Assembly (NCBI GenBank): GCA_937139155.1
Contig: CAKZPI010000034.1
Coordinates: 62,001-126,000 of the forward strand
Direction of reading: 5' to 3'
DNA: 64,000 nt
Source of the DNA: an uncultured Flavobacteriales bacterium
Lineage (GTDB): Bacteria; Bacteroidota; Bacteroidia; Flavobacteriales; JBLHRE01
The first letter of the stretch is position 1. Every line of letters begins with the position of its first letter. The notes beneath the pieces were generated by a model. The model was not told the origin of the DNA. It saw only the letters and a program-made list of their open reading frames with translations, and did no database searches. The translations under genes and the position numbers were made by a program. This document shows positions 52,458 through 60,996 of the stretch, piece by piece.

Positions 52458-53264
52458 GCCTGATTTAATATGTAGGTCTCTTTGAGGAAAAGGAATTTGA
52501 ATTCCTTCCTCTCTAAAGGTTTGGTCAATTCGATACCTTAATTCAGACTTGATGTTTTCAATTGAGAATATTCTTTCACTCCAAAAGAACAATTGAAAAT
52601 CAAGGCTAGAGTCTCCAAAATCGGAAAATCGCACAAATGGAGGTGGGTCCTTTTTTATCTCAGCCATATCTTCACAGCATTGAATTAAGGCCTTTCTCAC
52701 CTGGTTTGTATCAGATCCGTAAGCAACTCCCACATCCACACTAAACCTTGTATCTGAATAATTATGGCTCCAGTTAATCACTCGATCTGATATGAATTTA
52801 TGATTGGGAACAATAATCACAATTTGGTCACGGGTAATGATTTTGGTGGTACGGAGGTTGATCACAATTACTCTTCCTATCAACCCATCTACCTCAACTA
52901 CATCTCCAACCTCAAGGGTGCCTTCAAAGAGCAAAATAATGCCAGAGGTGAAGTCTCTAAAAACCTCCTGAAGTCCGAATCCTATACCAATAAATAAAGC
53001 GGCTGAAGAAGCAATTAGGATGGTGAGGTTGACCCCTGCCGATTCGAGAGCGATGGAAATAGCTATTACCCATAGTAGATAGCGGAGGATATTAAATAAG
53101 GAATGCCTTTTCCCTAAATCCGCTTTTTTGCTTTTCCACTTTTTAAAAATCAGCTTGCGGGTAAGAGCAATAACAATCTTAGTAATCACTAAGATGCCTA
53201 GAATGAGCAAAAGGTCGCCAGCGGTAAATACATAGTCTTTTACCGAGATCAACTCAAAGCCCAA
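52437..53264 (-). CDS. MscS-type mechanosensitive channel
   Basis: 275 residues: two or three N-terminal hydrophobic segments (LLLILGILVITKIVIAL, LLWVIAISIALESAGV), the pore helix TILIASSAALFIGIGFGLQ with the following DFTSGIILLFEGTLEVGDVVEV, and a cytoplasmic vestibule domain (VNLRTTKIITRDQIVIIVPN; FRVE-type end EEGIQIPFPQRDLHI). It opens under membrane tension to release solutes after osmotic downshift. It lies 22 bp after tsaB at the end of the long minus-strand run. Confidence 0.92.
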   Translation of the reverse strand: MGFELISVKDYVFTAGDLLLILGILVITKIVIALTRKLIFKKWKSKKADLGKRHSLFNILRYLLWVIAISIALESAGVNLTILIASSAALFIGIGFGLQEVFRDFTSGIILLFEGTLEVGDVVEVDGLIGRVIVINLRTTKIITRDQIVIIVPNHKFISDRVINWSHNYSDTRFSVDVGVAYGSDTNQVRKALIQCCEDMAEIKKDPPPFVRFSDFGDSSLDFQLFFWSERIFSIENIKSELRYRIDQTFREEGIQIPFPQRDLHIKSGSASKGL

Positions 53265-53287
53265 TACTTTTTCTAAATTATTCAGAA

Positions 53288-53986
53288 CTAAATCAATTTT
53301 TTAGGAACTCCCGGCTGGAAATCCTTAATGTAATTCGGCTCAAAGTACGCCAAATCCGAGAATTCTCCTTGGTCATACTTCTCAAGAGCGGCATAAATCA
53401 TATACCGGGCATCCGGGTAATCAATCCCCGTATTGATGGCACGTCCCTCGAATTTAAGGAAAATCTTTTCTGAGGCATCTCCGGCTAGAAAGAAAGATCC
53501 ATACTCTTCCTTGATTTCCTGAACTGACTCTTCGTCGAAAATCACAGGATTGATGCCCGTTAATTTTTCTCCGCTTGCAGAAAACCAAGTAACATAGGCT
53601 TCCATTCTTCGTGCATCAAGATTCGATAAAAGCAGAGACCCTGGAGCAGGTTCTGAGGCAAACCATTCGGCGGCCAATACATCCAAACTTGAAACCGTCA
53701 CAACCGGAATGCTTAAGGCAAAGCCCATTCCTTTGGCAGTTGCTGCCCCAATACGAAGTCCGGTATAAGAACCCGGACCGTCGCTCAAGGCTATTAAGTC
53801 GATGTCTTCAGGTTCTAGTCCTGCATCTTCTAAAACCTCATCAATAAAAACGTGTAGGCTTTCCGCATGTGAGTATTGCTCTGCCCATTCTTGGCGGTGA
53901 GCGATGCAATCCGCCCCTTCATAAAGTGCTACCGAGCAGTTTTTGGTAGCCGTTTCTATGCAGAGTACAATGGGTTCATCCATCAT
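53288..53986 (-). CDS. tsaB: tRNA t6A biosynthesis protein TsaB
   Basis: 232 residues of the ASKHA fold: CIETATKNCSVALYEG at the N-terminus, SDGPGSYTGLRIGAATAKGM in the middle. It lacks the catalytic metal ligands of TsaD, as expected for the scaffold subunit of the TsaBDE complex that adds threonylcarbamoyl to A37 of ANN-decoding tRNAs. It overlaps the HlyD-type gene by 4 bp. Confidence 0.93.
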   Translation of the reverse strand: MMDEPIVLCIETATKNCSVALYEGADCIAHRQEWAEQYSHAESLHVFIDEVLEDAGLEPEDIDLIALSDGPGSYTGLRIGAATAKGMGFALSIPVVTVSSLDVLAAEWFASEPAPGSLLLSNLDARRMEAYVTWFSASGEKLTGINPVIFDEESVQEIKEEYGSFFLAGDASEKIFLKFEGRAINTGIDYPDARYMIYAALEKYDQGEFSDLAYFEPNYIKDFQPGVPKKLI

Positions 53987-55254
53987 TCTTCTTCCTCAAA
54001 CAATTTATCCTTCTCCGTAACTTCAATCCGATCACCTTTCCGCAATTCTTTAGAGATTACCGAATAGGGGGATGAAATAACCGGGTCATCAAGTTTAATA
54101 CCTGATAATATTTGAATATACTGATCGTCTTGAATTCCGGTTTTAACCAGTCTAATCTCAGCCTTTCCAGACGCTCCTGCCAAGAAAACCACTTCCATGG
54201 CTCCTTCCTTATTCCGCATATCGTATTTGCGCGCATTGGCACTGGTATCAGACCGGGTGGTTACGGCTTGAATGGGAACAGATAAGGCATTTTTCATTAC
54301 TTCGGTTTGGATGTCTACCGAGGCAGTCATACCCGGACGGAATGGAGACTCTGACTTTTCCCCTTTCAAAAGGTCTTTGTAAGAAGAGCGGAGAATTCTG
54401 ATTTTCACTTCAAAATTGGTAACCTGATCGGCTGAAGTATTCACTAGGTCTGCTGAGGAGGCTATTTCTGTTACCACCCCTTTAAAAGTTTTTCCTAAAA
54501 AGGCATCAACCTCCACAATGGCTGTATCGCCTTTGTCAACGCGAACAATGTCATTTTCATTCACATCAACCACAACTTCCATATTCCCAAAGTCGCTTAC
54601 CCGCATTAATTCAGTCCCTTGCATTTGGGCGGTTCCTACTACTCTTTCACCTATTTCTACATTTAAGGCCGAAACGACTCCATCAATGGGTGCGTAAATG
54701 GTGGTTCTGTTCAAGTTTTCCCGGGCTTCATTCAAGGAAGCATTGGCACTGGTAACTGAAAACTTGGCAGATTCTACATTCAATTTGGCCACCTCATATT
54801 GAGACTGGAGGGTTTCCCAATCTTGTCTGGAAATAGCTCCCTTATTAAATAGAGCCTGGTTTCGCTTATACCTTTGCTCAGTTTCAATAAGCTGGGCCTT
54901 TGAAACATTCAGATTTGATTGGGCCTGTGAAAGAGCCGCCTCTAGCCTCTGAACCGAGGATTGATATACAGCAGGGTTGATACGAATCAATAAGTCTCCT
55001 TTTGTAACTATTTGGCCTTCTACAATAGGAAGCTCAATGATTTCACCAGATACCTCAGAAGAAAGACTCACTTCAACCTCAGGCTGAATTTTACCTGATG
55101 CCGTTACCGTTTCAATAAGGGTTCTTTTCGTGGCCTCCTCAACGGAGACTTTTATACCAGACTCACCTCCTATCCAGCCTAGTTTCTTGGCCAAAACCAA
55201 AAAAACCAAAACGCTACCAAGAATGATTAAAAATATTTTCAGGCTACGGTTCAT
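53983..55254 (-). CDS. HlyD/MacA-type membrane-fusion efflux adaptor
   Basis: 423 residues: one N-terminal membrane helix, a barrel-sandwich (lipoyl-like) domain (VEEATKRTLIETVTASGKIQ; GEIIELPIVEGQIVTKGDLL), a long coiled coil (about residues 100-180, ending TTIYAPIDGVVSALNVEIGE), and a beta-barrel domain. It links an inner-membrane pump to TolC. The usual MacB ATPase/permease is missing from the adjacent positions: tolC precedes and tsaB follows. The partner pump must be encoded elsewhere. Confidence 0.85.
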   Translation of the reverse strand: MNRSLKIFLIILGSVLVFLVLAKKLGWIGGESGIKVSVEEATKRTLIETVTASGKIQPEVEVSLSSEVSGEIIELPIVEGQIVTKGDLLIRINPAVYQSSVQRLEAALSQAQSNLNVSKAQLIETEQRYKRNQALFNKGAISRQDWETLQSQYEVAKLNVESAKFSVTSANASLNEARENLNRTTIYAPIDGVVSALNVEIGERVVGTAQMQGTELMRVSDFGNMEVVVDVNENDIVRVDKGDTAIVEVDAFLGKTFKGVVTEIASSADLVNTSADQVTNFEVKIRILRSSYKDLLKGEKSESPFRPGMTASVDIQTEVMKNALSVPIQAVTTRSDTSANARKYDMRNKEGAMEVVFLAGASGKAEIRLVKTGIQDDQYIQILSGIKLDDPVISSPYSVISKELRKGDRIEVTEKDKLFEEEE

Positions 55255-55265
55255 AGGACGAAGGC

Positions 55266-56675
55266 TTAGTAATTTAGGGAAGAATTGTAGTAAAACTCAA
55301 GCACCCTTAATTTAAAGATGTAGTCGTACTTGGCTTGAAGCAAATCGCTTTCAGCCTGTATTAAGCCGGTTTTGGCATTGTTGTAATCAAAAGAATTAAT
55401 GATGCCCTGATCAAAACGAATTACGGCATAATCAAAGGCTTCCCGTCGGGCATCTACCGCACGTAAAGAGGCATTGTATCTTTTCAAAGCCGCTTTGGCA
55501 TCGGTATGGGCTTGGTAAATGCTTTGACGGAGGTTGTTCTCGGTTTGCTCATAGCTATACCGAGCGGAAAGCACCCCAATTTCTGCTCTATTGATGTTGG
55601 TTTTATTGGCCCAACCATTAAAAATGGGAATGGTCAAATTTATGCTGGCCGTCCTACTTAAATTATCCGTTAGCTGGTCTCCATAAGGAGTGGTTCTGAA
55701 AGTGGGTTGAAAAATGGGGCTGGTAATGTAATCTCCTTGGGCAGTAAAAATGGTATCAAAACCTATGAGTTGATTTTGAGTCACTTCCTGCCGACCATCG
55801 GAGAAACCACTGTTGGCAGATAAATTAACCGTTAATCTTGGCGAAAGCCCCCCTTTTGCAATGCTCAAAGACTTCTCTGAACTAAGAATTCGGATGCTTG
55901 CAGCTTGAAGGCTGGGTTGGTTGTTCACCGCTGCCTGAAAAATATTCTCAGGATCCATCCTAAGAAGTTTCCCATCCGGCATTTTAAAATCAACCTTACT
56001 GGCTTTAAAAGCCGCAGGATCATCTAGCTCAAGCAAGATGCCCATGTTCAAATTCGCCAGGTCAAGCTGGTTTTCGGCGTTCACTAAATTTTGTTCGTCA
56101 ACGGCTAATTGGGCGTTGATGTCATATAAATCCCCACTTGGCAAAGAACCTGCATCAACCAGGGCTTGAATACGCTTAACTTGATCGGTAGAAAGACTTA
56201 ATTGCTCCTCAGCATTCTTCAAGGCTTCTGAGGCCAAAAGAATGTTTAAATAGCCCAGGGCCACATTGATGGAAATGTCATTTTTTACTGCATCCAAATC
56301 AAATTTGGCAGCCATGGCTTCTAAATGCGACCTCTGCACACTGTGGTAATTTTGAAGCCCGTTAAAAAGGGTCATGGAACTTGAGATTCCAAAATTCCCG
56401 GATTGAATGGTGGAGGTGGTAAACTGGTTGGTAAAGGGGTCAATGGATCTACCTGTATTGAATATATATCCTCCACTTGCATTTAAGCTGGGGAGTCTAT
56501 TTCCCTTAGACTGGAGCTCATTCTGCTCGGCCGTTCTCAGGTTTAATTCAGTTTGTTTTACGGTTAGATTATGCTCTAGGGCATATTCAATGCACTTTTC
56601 TAAGGTCCAGGTTTCTTGCGCCGTGGCAAAATGCATGGCGAAGACAAGGAGAAAAGCAGTTATGGAGTATTTCAT
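55266..56675 (-). CDS. TolC-family outer-membrane efflux protein
   Basis: 469 residues with a signal peptide ending FATAQ, then two long helical OEP repeats (TLEKCIEYALEHNLTVKQTE and later SIYQAHTDAKAALKRYNAS) that form the periplasmic tunnel. It is the outer-membrane duct partner of the adaptor encoded 11 bp downstream. Overlaps the small CxxC gene by 4 bp upstream. Substrate unknown. Confidence 0.9.
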   Translation of the reverse strand: MKYSITAFLLVFAMHFATAQETWTLEKCIEYALEHNLTVKQTELNLRTAEQNELQSKGNRLPSLNASGGYIFNTGRSIDPFTNQFTTSTIQSGNFGISSSMTLFNGLQNYHSVQRSHLEAMAAKFDLDAVKNDISINVALGYLNILLASEALKNAEEQLSLSTDQVKRIQALVDAGSLPSGDLYDINAQLAVDEQNLVNAENQLDLANLNMGILLELDDPAAFKASKVDFKMPDGKLLRMDPENIFQAAVNNQPSLQAASIRILSSEKSLSIAKGGLSPRLTVNLSANSGFSDGRQEVTQNQLIGFDTIFTAQGDYITSPIFQPTFRTTPYGDQLTDNLSRTASINLTIPIFNGWANKTNINRAEIGVLSARYSYEQTENNLRQSIYQAHTDAKAALKRYNASLRAVDARREAFDYAVIRFDQGIINSFDYNNAKTGLIQAESDLLQAKYDYIFKLRVLEFYYNSSLNY

Positions 56676-56914
56676 TCGGACGGAAGTGCTTTATTTTTTC
56701 TAGAATACTTATACCAGGCGAATCCAAGGGAGCCCAATAGAATATAGGGAACGGCCATAAGGTAAAGAATGCCTTGATTAAGACCTGTACCTACGGAACC
56801 TCCACCTTCTATGCCTGATTCTGCAACAGCCTTACACATGGCACATTGGGCCTGGGCATCTTGGCTGAAGCCGATGAAAATGAAAAGGACTAGAAAAAAC
56901 AAAATTCGTTTCAT
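56672..56914 (-). CDS. small CxxC-containing membrane protein
   Basis: 80 residues from ATG 56914: a signal peptide ending QDAQAQ, a CAMCKAVAESG segment (CxxC at about residues 26-29), a glycine-rich loop and one membrane helix (ILYLMAVPYILLGSLGFAW), ending in a basic tail. An upstream in-frame ATG would add a long non-signal leader. The CxxC may bind copper or haem. I recall such small proteins next to oxidase genes in Bacteroidota, but no function. It lies between DUF420 and tolC. Confidence 0.7.
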   Translation of the reverse strand: MKRILFFLVLFIFIGFSQDAQAQCAMCKAVAESGIEGGGSVGTGLNQGILYLMAVPYILLGSLGFAWYKYSRKNKALPSE

Positions 56915-56915
56915 A

Positions 56916-57452
56916 TCAAGAATAATAAGGAGCCATGAACAAATATACCAATACACCTGTAACCGACACATAAAGCCATACCGGAAATGCCCAACGGACA
57001 ATTCTTTTATGCTTTTCAACATCATTTACCAATCCGCGATAAATGGCAAAAAGCGCCAAAGGAACAACGGTTGTGGCTAAAACGATATGGGAAATTAGAA
57101 TGAAAAAGTAAACCGGGCGAATCCAGCCTTCCCCTCCGAAGGGTGTGCTTTCTGCAGCACTATGGTAAATCACATAGGAAACCAAGAAAATGCAACTCAT
57201 GGCGAAAGCGGAAAGCATGGCGGTTTTATGCTTTTTTCGGTTTCCGTTTTTGATGTAAAAAAAACCACCAATCAAAAGAACCGAGGTAATGGCGTTCAAG
57301 CAAGCATGAAAAAGTGGAAGTTTGGAAACATCGACCCCAGAAATCCGAAAATCCTCGGGTAAAACCATGAGCACAAAAACGGCCAAGGGAATTGCTATTG
57401 ACAATGAAACAATCAATCGCTTATAAAACCTATCCTGTTTAGATTTCTCCAT
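56916..57452 (-). CDS. DUF420 membrane protein
   Basis: 178 residues with five hydrophobic segments and the DUF420 signature histidines: LFHACLNAITSVLLI, SYVIYHS, FILISHIVLATTVVP and RGLVNDVEKHKRIVRW. DUF420 proteins occur with SCO and haem-copper oxidase genes, as in CtaG-like assembly roles, so a part in copper or haem insertion is likely. Its start lies 14 bp inside the SCO gene end. Confidence 0.88.
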   Translation of the reverse strand: MEKSKQDRFYKRLIVSLSIAIPLAVFVLMVLPEDFRISGVDVSKLPLFHACLNAITSVLLIGGFFYIKNGNRKKHKTAMLSAFAMSCIFLVSYVIYHSAAESTPFGGEGWIRPVYFFILISHIVLATTVVPLALFAIYRGLVNDVEKHKRIVRWAFPVWLYVSVTGVLVYLFMAPYYS

Positions 57453-58191
57453 CCTCCTTAAACTTATTGTTTTCCTTAAGCTCCATTCGGTATTCCCGAA
57501 TTAAAACCTTCATGTCTTCTTTTAGGGCTTTCAAGTGTTTCACCTTTGTACCATCATAAACCGAGCGAATGTTTCCATCCTTATCCCGCCCTGAGCGGAT
57601 TCTTCCATGTTTATCCACCAGTACAAAATATTCTGAATGCAGAAAGCCACCCGGCGCCAATTCATCCTCCATGGCATTCACAAAAAAGCCTTTGAAAGCC
57701 AATTGATAAATGGAGTCTTTATTCCCCGTAAGGAAAGTCCACATATTGGTATCAGCCCTGTTCTCATGCGCATATTGCATAAGGGCCTCTGCTGAATCTC
57801 TTTCGGGATCAACGGTAAAGCTTAGCAAATGTACCTCAGGGTAAAGGTTGAAATGCTTTTGAAGCTCGCCCATATGGAAAGTCATGGTAGGGCAAATGGA
57901 AGGACAAGAGGTGAAGAAGAAATTCGCCACATAAATTTTCCCTTCCAAGTCATCCGAGCCAAAAGGCTTACCATTTTGATCCGTTAATTCAAAATCAGGA
58001 ATGGTATGGTAGAGGGTATCTACTTCAGTCTTCCCCTCTTCGTTCACCACAGTAACCGCCTTTCTGGGCCCAATAATGGGTAAACGATCAAAAAGATGCT
58101 CTCCGGTAGTAAGTACCAGATACAAAATAGAGGGTAGTAACAGTATGGTGAACAGTACTACCCCCTTTTGAAATTTTTTTCCTTTTAACAT
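57439..58191 (-). CDS. SCO-family copper chaperone
   Basis: 250 residues: one membrane helix at the N-terminus, then a thioredoxin-like domain with the copper site CPSIC (in FFTSCPSICPTMTFH) and the matching histidine in GFLHSEYFVL. It delivers copper to the CuA site of cytochrome oxidase subunit II or acts as thiol reductase. It lies directly after the subunit IV gene. Confidence 0.93.
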   Translation of the reverse strand: MLKGKKFQKGVVLFTILLLPSILYLVLTTGEHLFDRLPIIGPRKAVTVVNEEGKTEVDTLYHTIPDFELTDQNGKPFGSDDLEGKIYVANFFFTSCPSICPTMTFHMGELQKHFNLYPEVHLLSFTVDPERDSAEALMQYAHENRADTNMWTFLTGNKDSIYQLAFKGFFVNAMEDELAPGGFLHSEYFVLVDKHGRIRSGRDKDGNIRSVYDGTKVKHLKALKEDMKVLIREYRMELKENNKFKEDGEI

Positions 58192-58192
58192 A

Positions 58193-58519
58193 TCAGCTCA
58201 GTACAGAGTGCAAATAACCACCTTCAACTAAAAGAATAAATGTTAGATAAGGAATGAGAATTACCATTGGCAGGGTAAGGGCCAATTTTAATGGACGAGA
58301 TTCATACTTAACGTGCATGAAAACGGTCACAATATAATAGGCCTTGGCCAGGGTCATAATGATGAAGGTCCAGTTAAGGAGCTTCATTCCTAGGAAGAAG
58401 TTCTTCATCATCAAATCTGGTTGCCAAATTCCGAGTGCAACCTCTGCTGCGGTTACGATCAAAAGCAACCAAAAGATGCTCCAGATCCACCATGTACCTT
58501 TAGGATGTTCGTCTGCCAT
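58193..58519 (-). CDS. cytochrome c oxidase subunit IV
   Basis: 108 residues with three hydrophobic helices (WIWSIFWLLLIVTAAEVAL; FIIMTLAKAYYIVTVFMHV; LALTLPMVILIPYLTFILL). The order and the AKAYYIVTVFMHVKYE segment match the prokaryotic CyoD/COX4-like subunit family. It sits between the subunit III genes and SCO. Confidence 0.88.
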   Translation of the reverse strand: MADEHPKGTWWIWSIFWLLLIVTAAEVALGIWQPDLMMKNFFLGMKLLNWTFIIMTLAKAYYIVTVFMHVKYESRPLKLALTLPMVILIPYLTFILLVEGGYLHSVLS

Positions 58520-58539
58520 AATGCTGTCTTAGAATATTA

Positions 58540-59394
58540 TTAAACCAGGTAGAAAAAGGTAAATACAAATACCCAAACCAAATCTACAAAGTGCCAGTAA
58601 AGACCTACTTTTTCAACCATTTCATAATGGCCTCTTTTTTGGTAAATGCCTTTAACTACACCGATGAAAATTACCAAATTGATGATTACTCCAGAGAATA
58701 CGTGAAACCCGTGGAACCCAGTAATGAAGAAGAAGAAATTGGCGAATTGCTTCTGTCCGTATTCGTTTTCTTCCATGGTCGCTCCATGAATATGGCGTGC
58801 AGCTTCTTTAAGCTCAGCAGCCTCAGCACCGGTAATGTAGGTATACTCACGATCTCCAATCCGAACGGGATGCCTTAAGGAACCATCATCCATAATTTGA
58901 AGAACAGCTCCGGCCTCTAGGGTTCTACCATCGTTTAGGTAGGTTCGGTTATCTACCACATAGGCCCCTTCTTCGGTGCCATGGATAAAGTGATACCACT
59001 CCCAAGCCTGAGAGCCAACGAAAGCAGCTCCACCAAGAATGGTAAGACCCAGCCAAAGGGCTACTTTTTTCTGGTTCATTTGATGCCCGTAGTTCACGGC
59101 CAATACCATGGTCACGGAGGACATAATCAAAATGAAGGTCATCAATGCTACATAGAGCAATGGATGATCTCCGTGAAGGAAGGGGAAATGCGTAAATACA
59201 TCCTCTGCAATGGGCCACGTATCTTCAAATTTATACCGGGCCAAACCGTAAGCGGTAAGGAATCCGGAGAAGGTTAGGGCATCCGTTAAGAGGAAGAACC
59301 ACATCATTAATTTCCCATAGCTGGCTCCCATAGGTCGGTTTCCTCCCGACCATAGTCCGCCTTCATGCTGGTTTACCGAAGCTTCTACTGACAT
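58540..59394 (-). CDS. cytochrome c oxidase subunit III with periplasmic insert
   Basis: 284 residues: a COX3 core (KLMMWFFLLTDALTFSGFLT, GAAFVGSQAWEWYHFI, FFFITGFHGFHVFSGVIIN, YWHFVDLVWVFVFTFFYLV) interrupted at about residues 140-215 by an extra hydrophilic domain (NRTYLNDGRTLEAGAVLQ, DREYTYITGAEAAELK). It is one of two subunit III genes in tandem. The insert occurs in other Bacteroidota oxidases to my knowledge, role unknown. Confidence 0.88.
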   Translation of the reverse strand: MSVEASVNQHEGGLWSGGNRPMGASYGKLMMWFFLLTDALTFSGFLTAYGLARYKFEDTWPIAEDVFTHFPFLHGDHPLLYVALMTFILIMSSVTMVLAVNYGHQMNQKKVALWLGLTILGGAAFVGSQAWEWYHFIHGTEEGAYVVDNRTYLNDGRTLEAGAVLQIMDDGSLRHPVRIGDREYTYITGAEAAELKEAARHIHGATMEENEYGQKQFANFFFFITGFHGFHVFSGVIINLVIFIGVVKGIYQKRGHYEMVEKVGLYWHFVDLVWVFVFTFFYLV

Positions 59395-59433
59395 TATAAT
59401 AGGTTTTCAATAATGGCGAAAATCGCTGCAAGT

Positions 59434-59994
59434 TTAACGAATAAATAGCAAAAACAGGAACAAATAAATCCAGAGGATGTCTAAAAAATGCCAGAATATG
59501 CCTGTGAGTTCCACACCTAGCATATTTTCAGCACTATAAGCCCCTCTCAAAGATTTGATCCAAGTTACTAAAACAGCGATTAAGCCACCGATTAAGTGAC
59601 AAATATGTACAAAGGTTAATACATACAAGAATCCTCCTGCAGCATTAAAGTCTTCTCCTGTGAAATAAATTCCCCGGCCAATTAAATTATCCCAGCCAAA
59701 ATACTGGGCAATCAAAAAGCCGATGCCCAATATAAAGGTTCCCAAAAGATAAATGGACCCCATTCTTGACTTCCCAAACTTAAAAGCCCGCTGGGCCAAA
59801 ATCATGGTAATTGAGCTCAAGGCTAGAATTCCGGTTGCATAATACATGCTATCAGGTAGCGCAAACTCCATCCAATCTCCTTCTGCCCTACGAACTACAT
59901 AGGCTGAAGTCAATCCTGCGAATACCATTGCCATGGATGCCATGGATATCCACAACATGGGTTTTGCTGCCTTATTTTGGGCGTGAATGCTCAT
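59434..59994 (-). CDS. cytochrome c oxidase subunit III, short form
   Basis: 186 residues with five membrane helices and COX3 motifs: GLTSAYVVRRAEGDW, FVHICHLIGGLIAV and WHFLDILWIYLFLFLLF. It lacks the two N-terminal helices of seven-helix COX3. It overlaps cyoE by 4 bp and precedes the longer subunit III gene by 39 bp. Confidence 0.88.
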   Translation of the reverse strand: MSIHAQNKAAKPMLWISMASMAMVFAGLTSAYVVRRAEGDWMEFALPDSMYYATGILALSSITMILAQRAFKFGKSRMGSIYLLGTFILGIGFLIAQYFGWDNLIGRGIYFTGEDFNAAGGFLYVLTFVHICHLIGGLIAVLVTWIKSLRGAYSAENMLGVELTGIFWHFLDILWIYLFLFLLFIR

Positions 59995-60908
59995 GCTAAA
60001 AATTTATCTAAAACCATTATTATTTGAACCAAAGGGAGGTAGGCCAAACTTGCCAGGAATAAGTTTCGAGCGTCTCCTGTTTCTCTTGACCGAAATAACC
60101 GAGCCGCTAAGAAAACCATGGCTCCACCCAATACCGCAATAATGATGGCGGATGTTTTGGTGAACTCTAAGCTTCCGGTAAGCCCGGCAAAGGCAGGAAG
60201 CAAGCAAACCAAGACCATACCGATGGTATAAACCAAGATTTGAAAAGCCGACCCCCGATCTCTGAAGCCTGAAGGCAAAAGCTTATATCCTGCCTTCTTA
60301 TAATCGTCGTCTAATATCCAAGCTAGGGCCCAGAAATGCGGAAACTGCCACATGAATTGAATGGCAAAAAGGGTACCCGATTCAATGTCAAAATCATTGG
60401 TAGCGGCAACCCATCCCAACATAAAGGGTATGGCTCCTGGAATGGCACCAATGAAAACTGCCCATGAAGATTTCGCCTTCATTGGGGTGTAACAAAAAAC
60501 ATAAAGCAATAAGGATGCTAAGCCGAAACCGGCAGACAATGGGTTTATGATGTAGAGGGTAATCACTCCAGCCAATCCCATGGTTCCGGCGGCCCAAATG
60601 GCCTGTTGAACGGTCATGGTTCCGCTGGGTATGGGCCGGTTTTTGGTGCGGTCCATTTGAGCGTCTTGCTCTTTTTCAATCACTTGATTGAACCCATTGG
60701 AGGCTCCTACCACCAAAAATCCACCAAGGATTAAAAGGGTGAAAGTGAGCCAAGAAAATTCAGGAACAGCAATTAAATATCCCGCCATAGCGGAGAAGAC
60801 CACAGAGGAAGCCAGCCTTAGCTTTGCCAACTGTACCAGGGCTTTCCAAGAAAATGCCGGAATGGTATTCACCTCCACCTGAGTTTTATTCGATTGTCCC
60901 CCGTCCAT
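59991..60908 (-). CDS. cyoE: protohaem IX farnesyltransferase (haem O synthase)
   Basis: 305 residues, about eight or nine membrane helices. Both aspartate-rich UbiA motifs are intact: NGFNQVIEKEQDAQMDRTKNRP-type (NQVIEKEQDAQMDRT) and the second LDDDYKKAGYKLLP. It converts haem B to haem O for the oxidase. It starts the oxidase assembly run after secA, 88 bp downstream. A TACCTTTG -7 element at 60917-60924 places the promoter only about 9 bp before the ATG. Confidence 0.93.
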   Translation of the reverse strand: MDGGQSNKTQVEVNTIPAFSWKALVQLAKLRLASSVVFSAMAGYLIAVPEFSWLTFTLLILGGFLVVGASNGFNQVIEKEQDAQMDRTKNRPIPSGTMTVQQAIWAAGTMGLAGVITLYIINPLSAGFGLASLLLYVFCYTPMKAKSSWAVFIGAIPGAIPFMLGWVAATNDFDIESGTLFAIQFMWQFPHFWALAWILDDDYKKAGYKLLPSGFRDRGSAFQILVYTIGMVLVCLLPAFAGLTGSLEFTKTSAIIIAVLGGAMVFLAARLFRSRETGDARNLFLASLAYLPLVQIIMVLDKFLA

Positions 60909-60916
60909 ATTGGGCG

Positions 60917-60924
60917 CAAAGGTA
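60917..60924 (-). promoter_or_regulatory. cyoE operon promoter -7 element
   Basis: On the minus strand TACCTTTG, a perfect TAnnTTTG, 8 bp before the cyoE ATG; TTTA about 16 bp further upstream may be the -33 box. The transcript would be nearly leaderless, or the true start is slightly further in. Confidence 0.55.
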
Positions 60925-60996
60925 CATCATGGAATTCAATTAAACTTAGAATCTACATGATTAAACCGAGGAATTTAAAGCGGGAAACCCGAAGCT

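Noticed and set aside
53983..56675. Complete MacAB-TolC type exporter
   Set aside because: Only the adaptor and the outer-membrane duct are present; no ATPase or permease gene lies next to them.
56915..57025. Extended N-terminus of the small CxxC membrane protein
   Set aside because: It overlaps the DUF420 gene and would hide the signal peptide; ATG 56914 is better.
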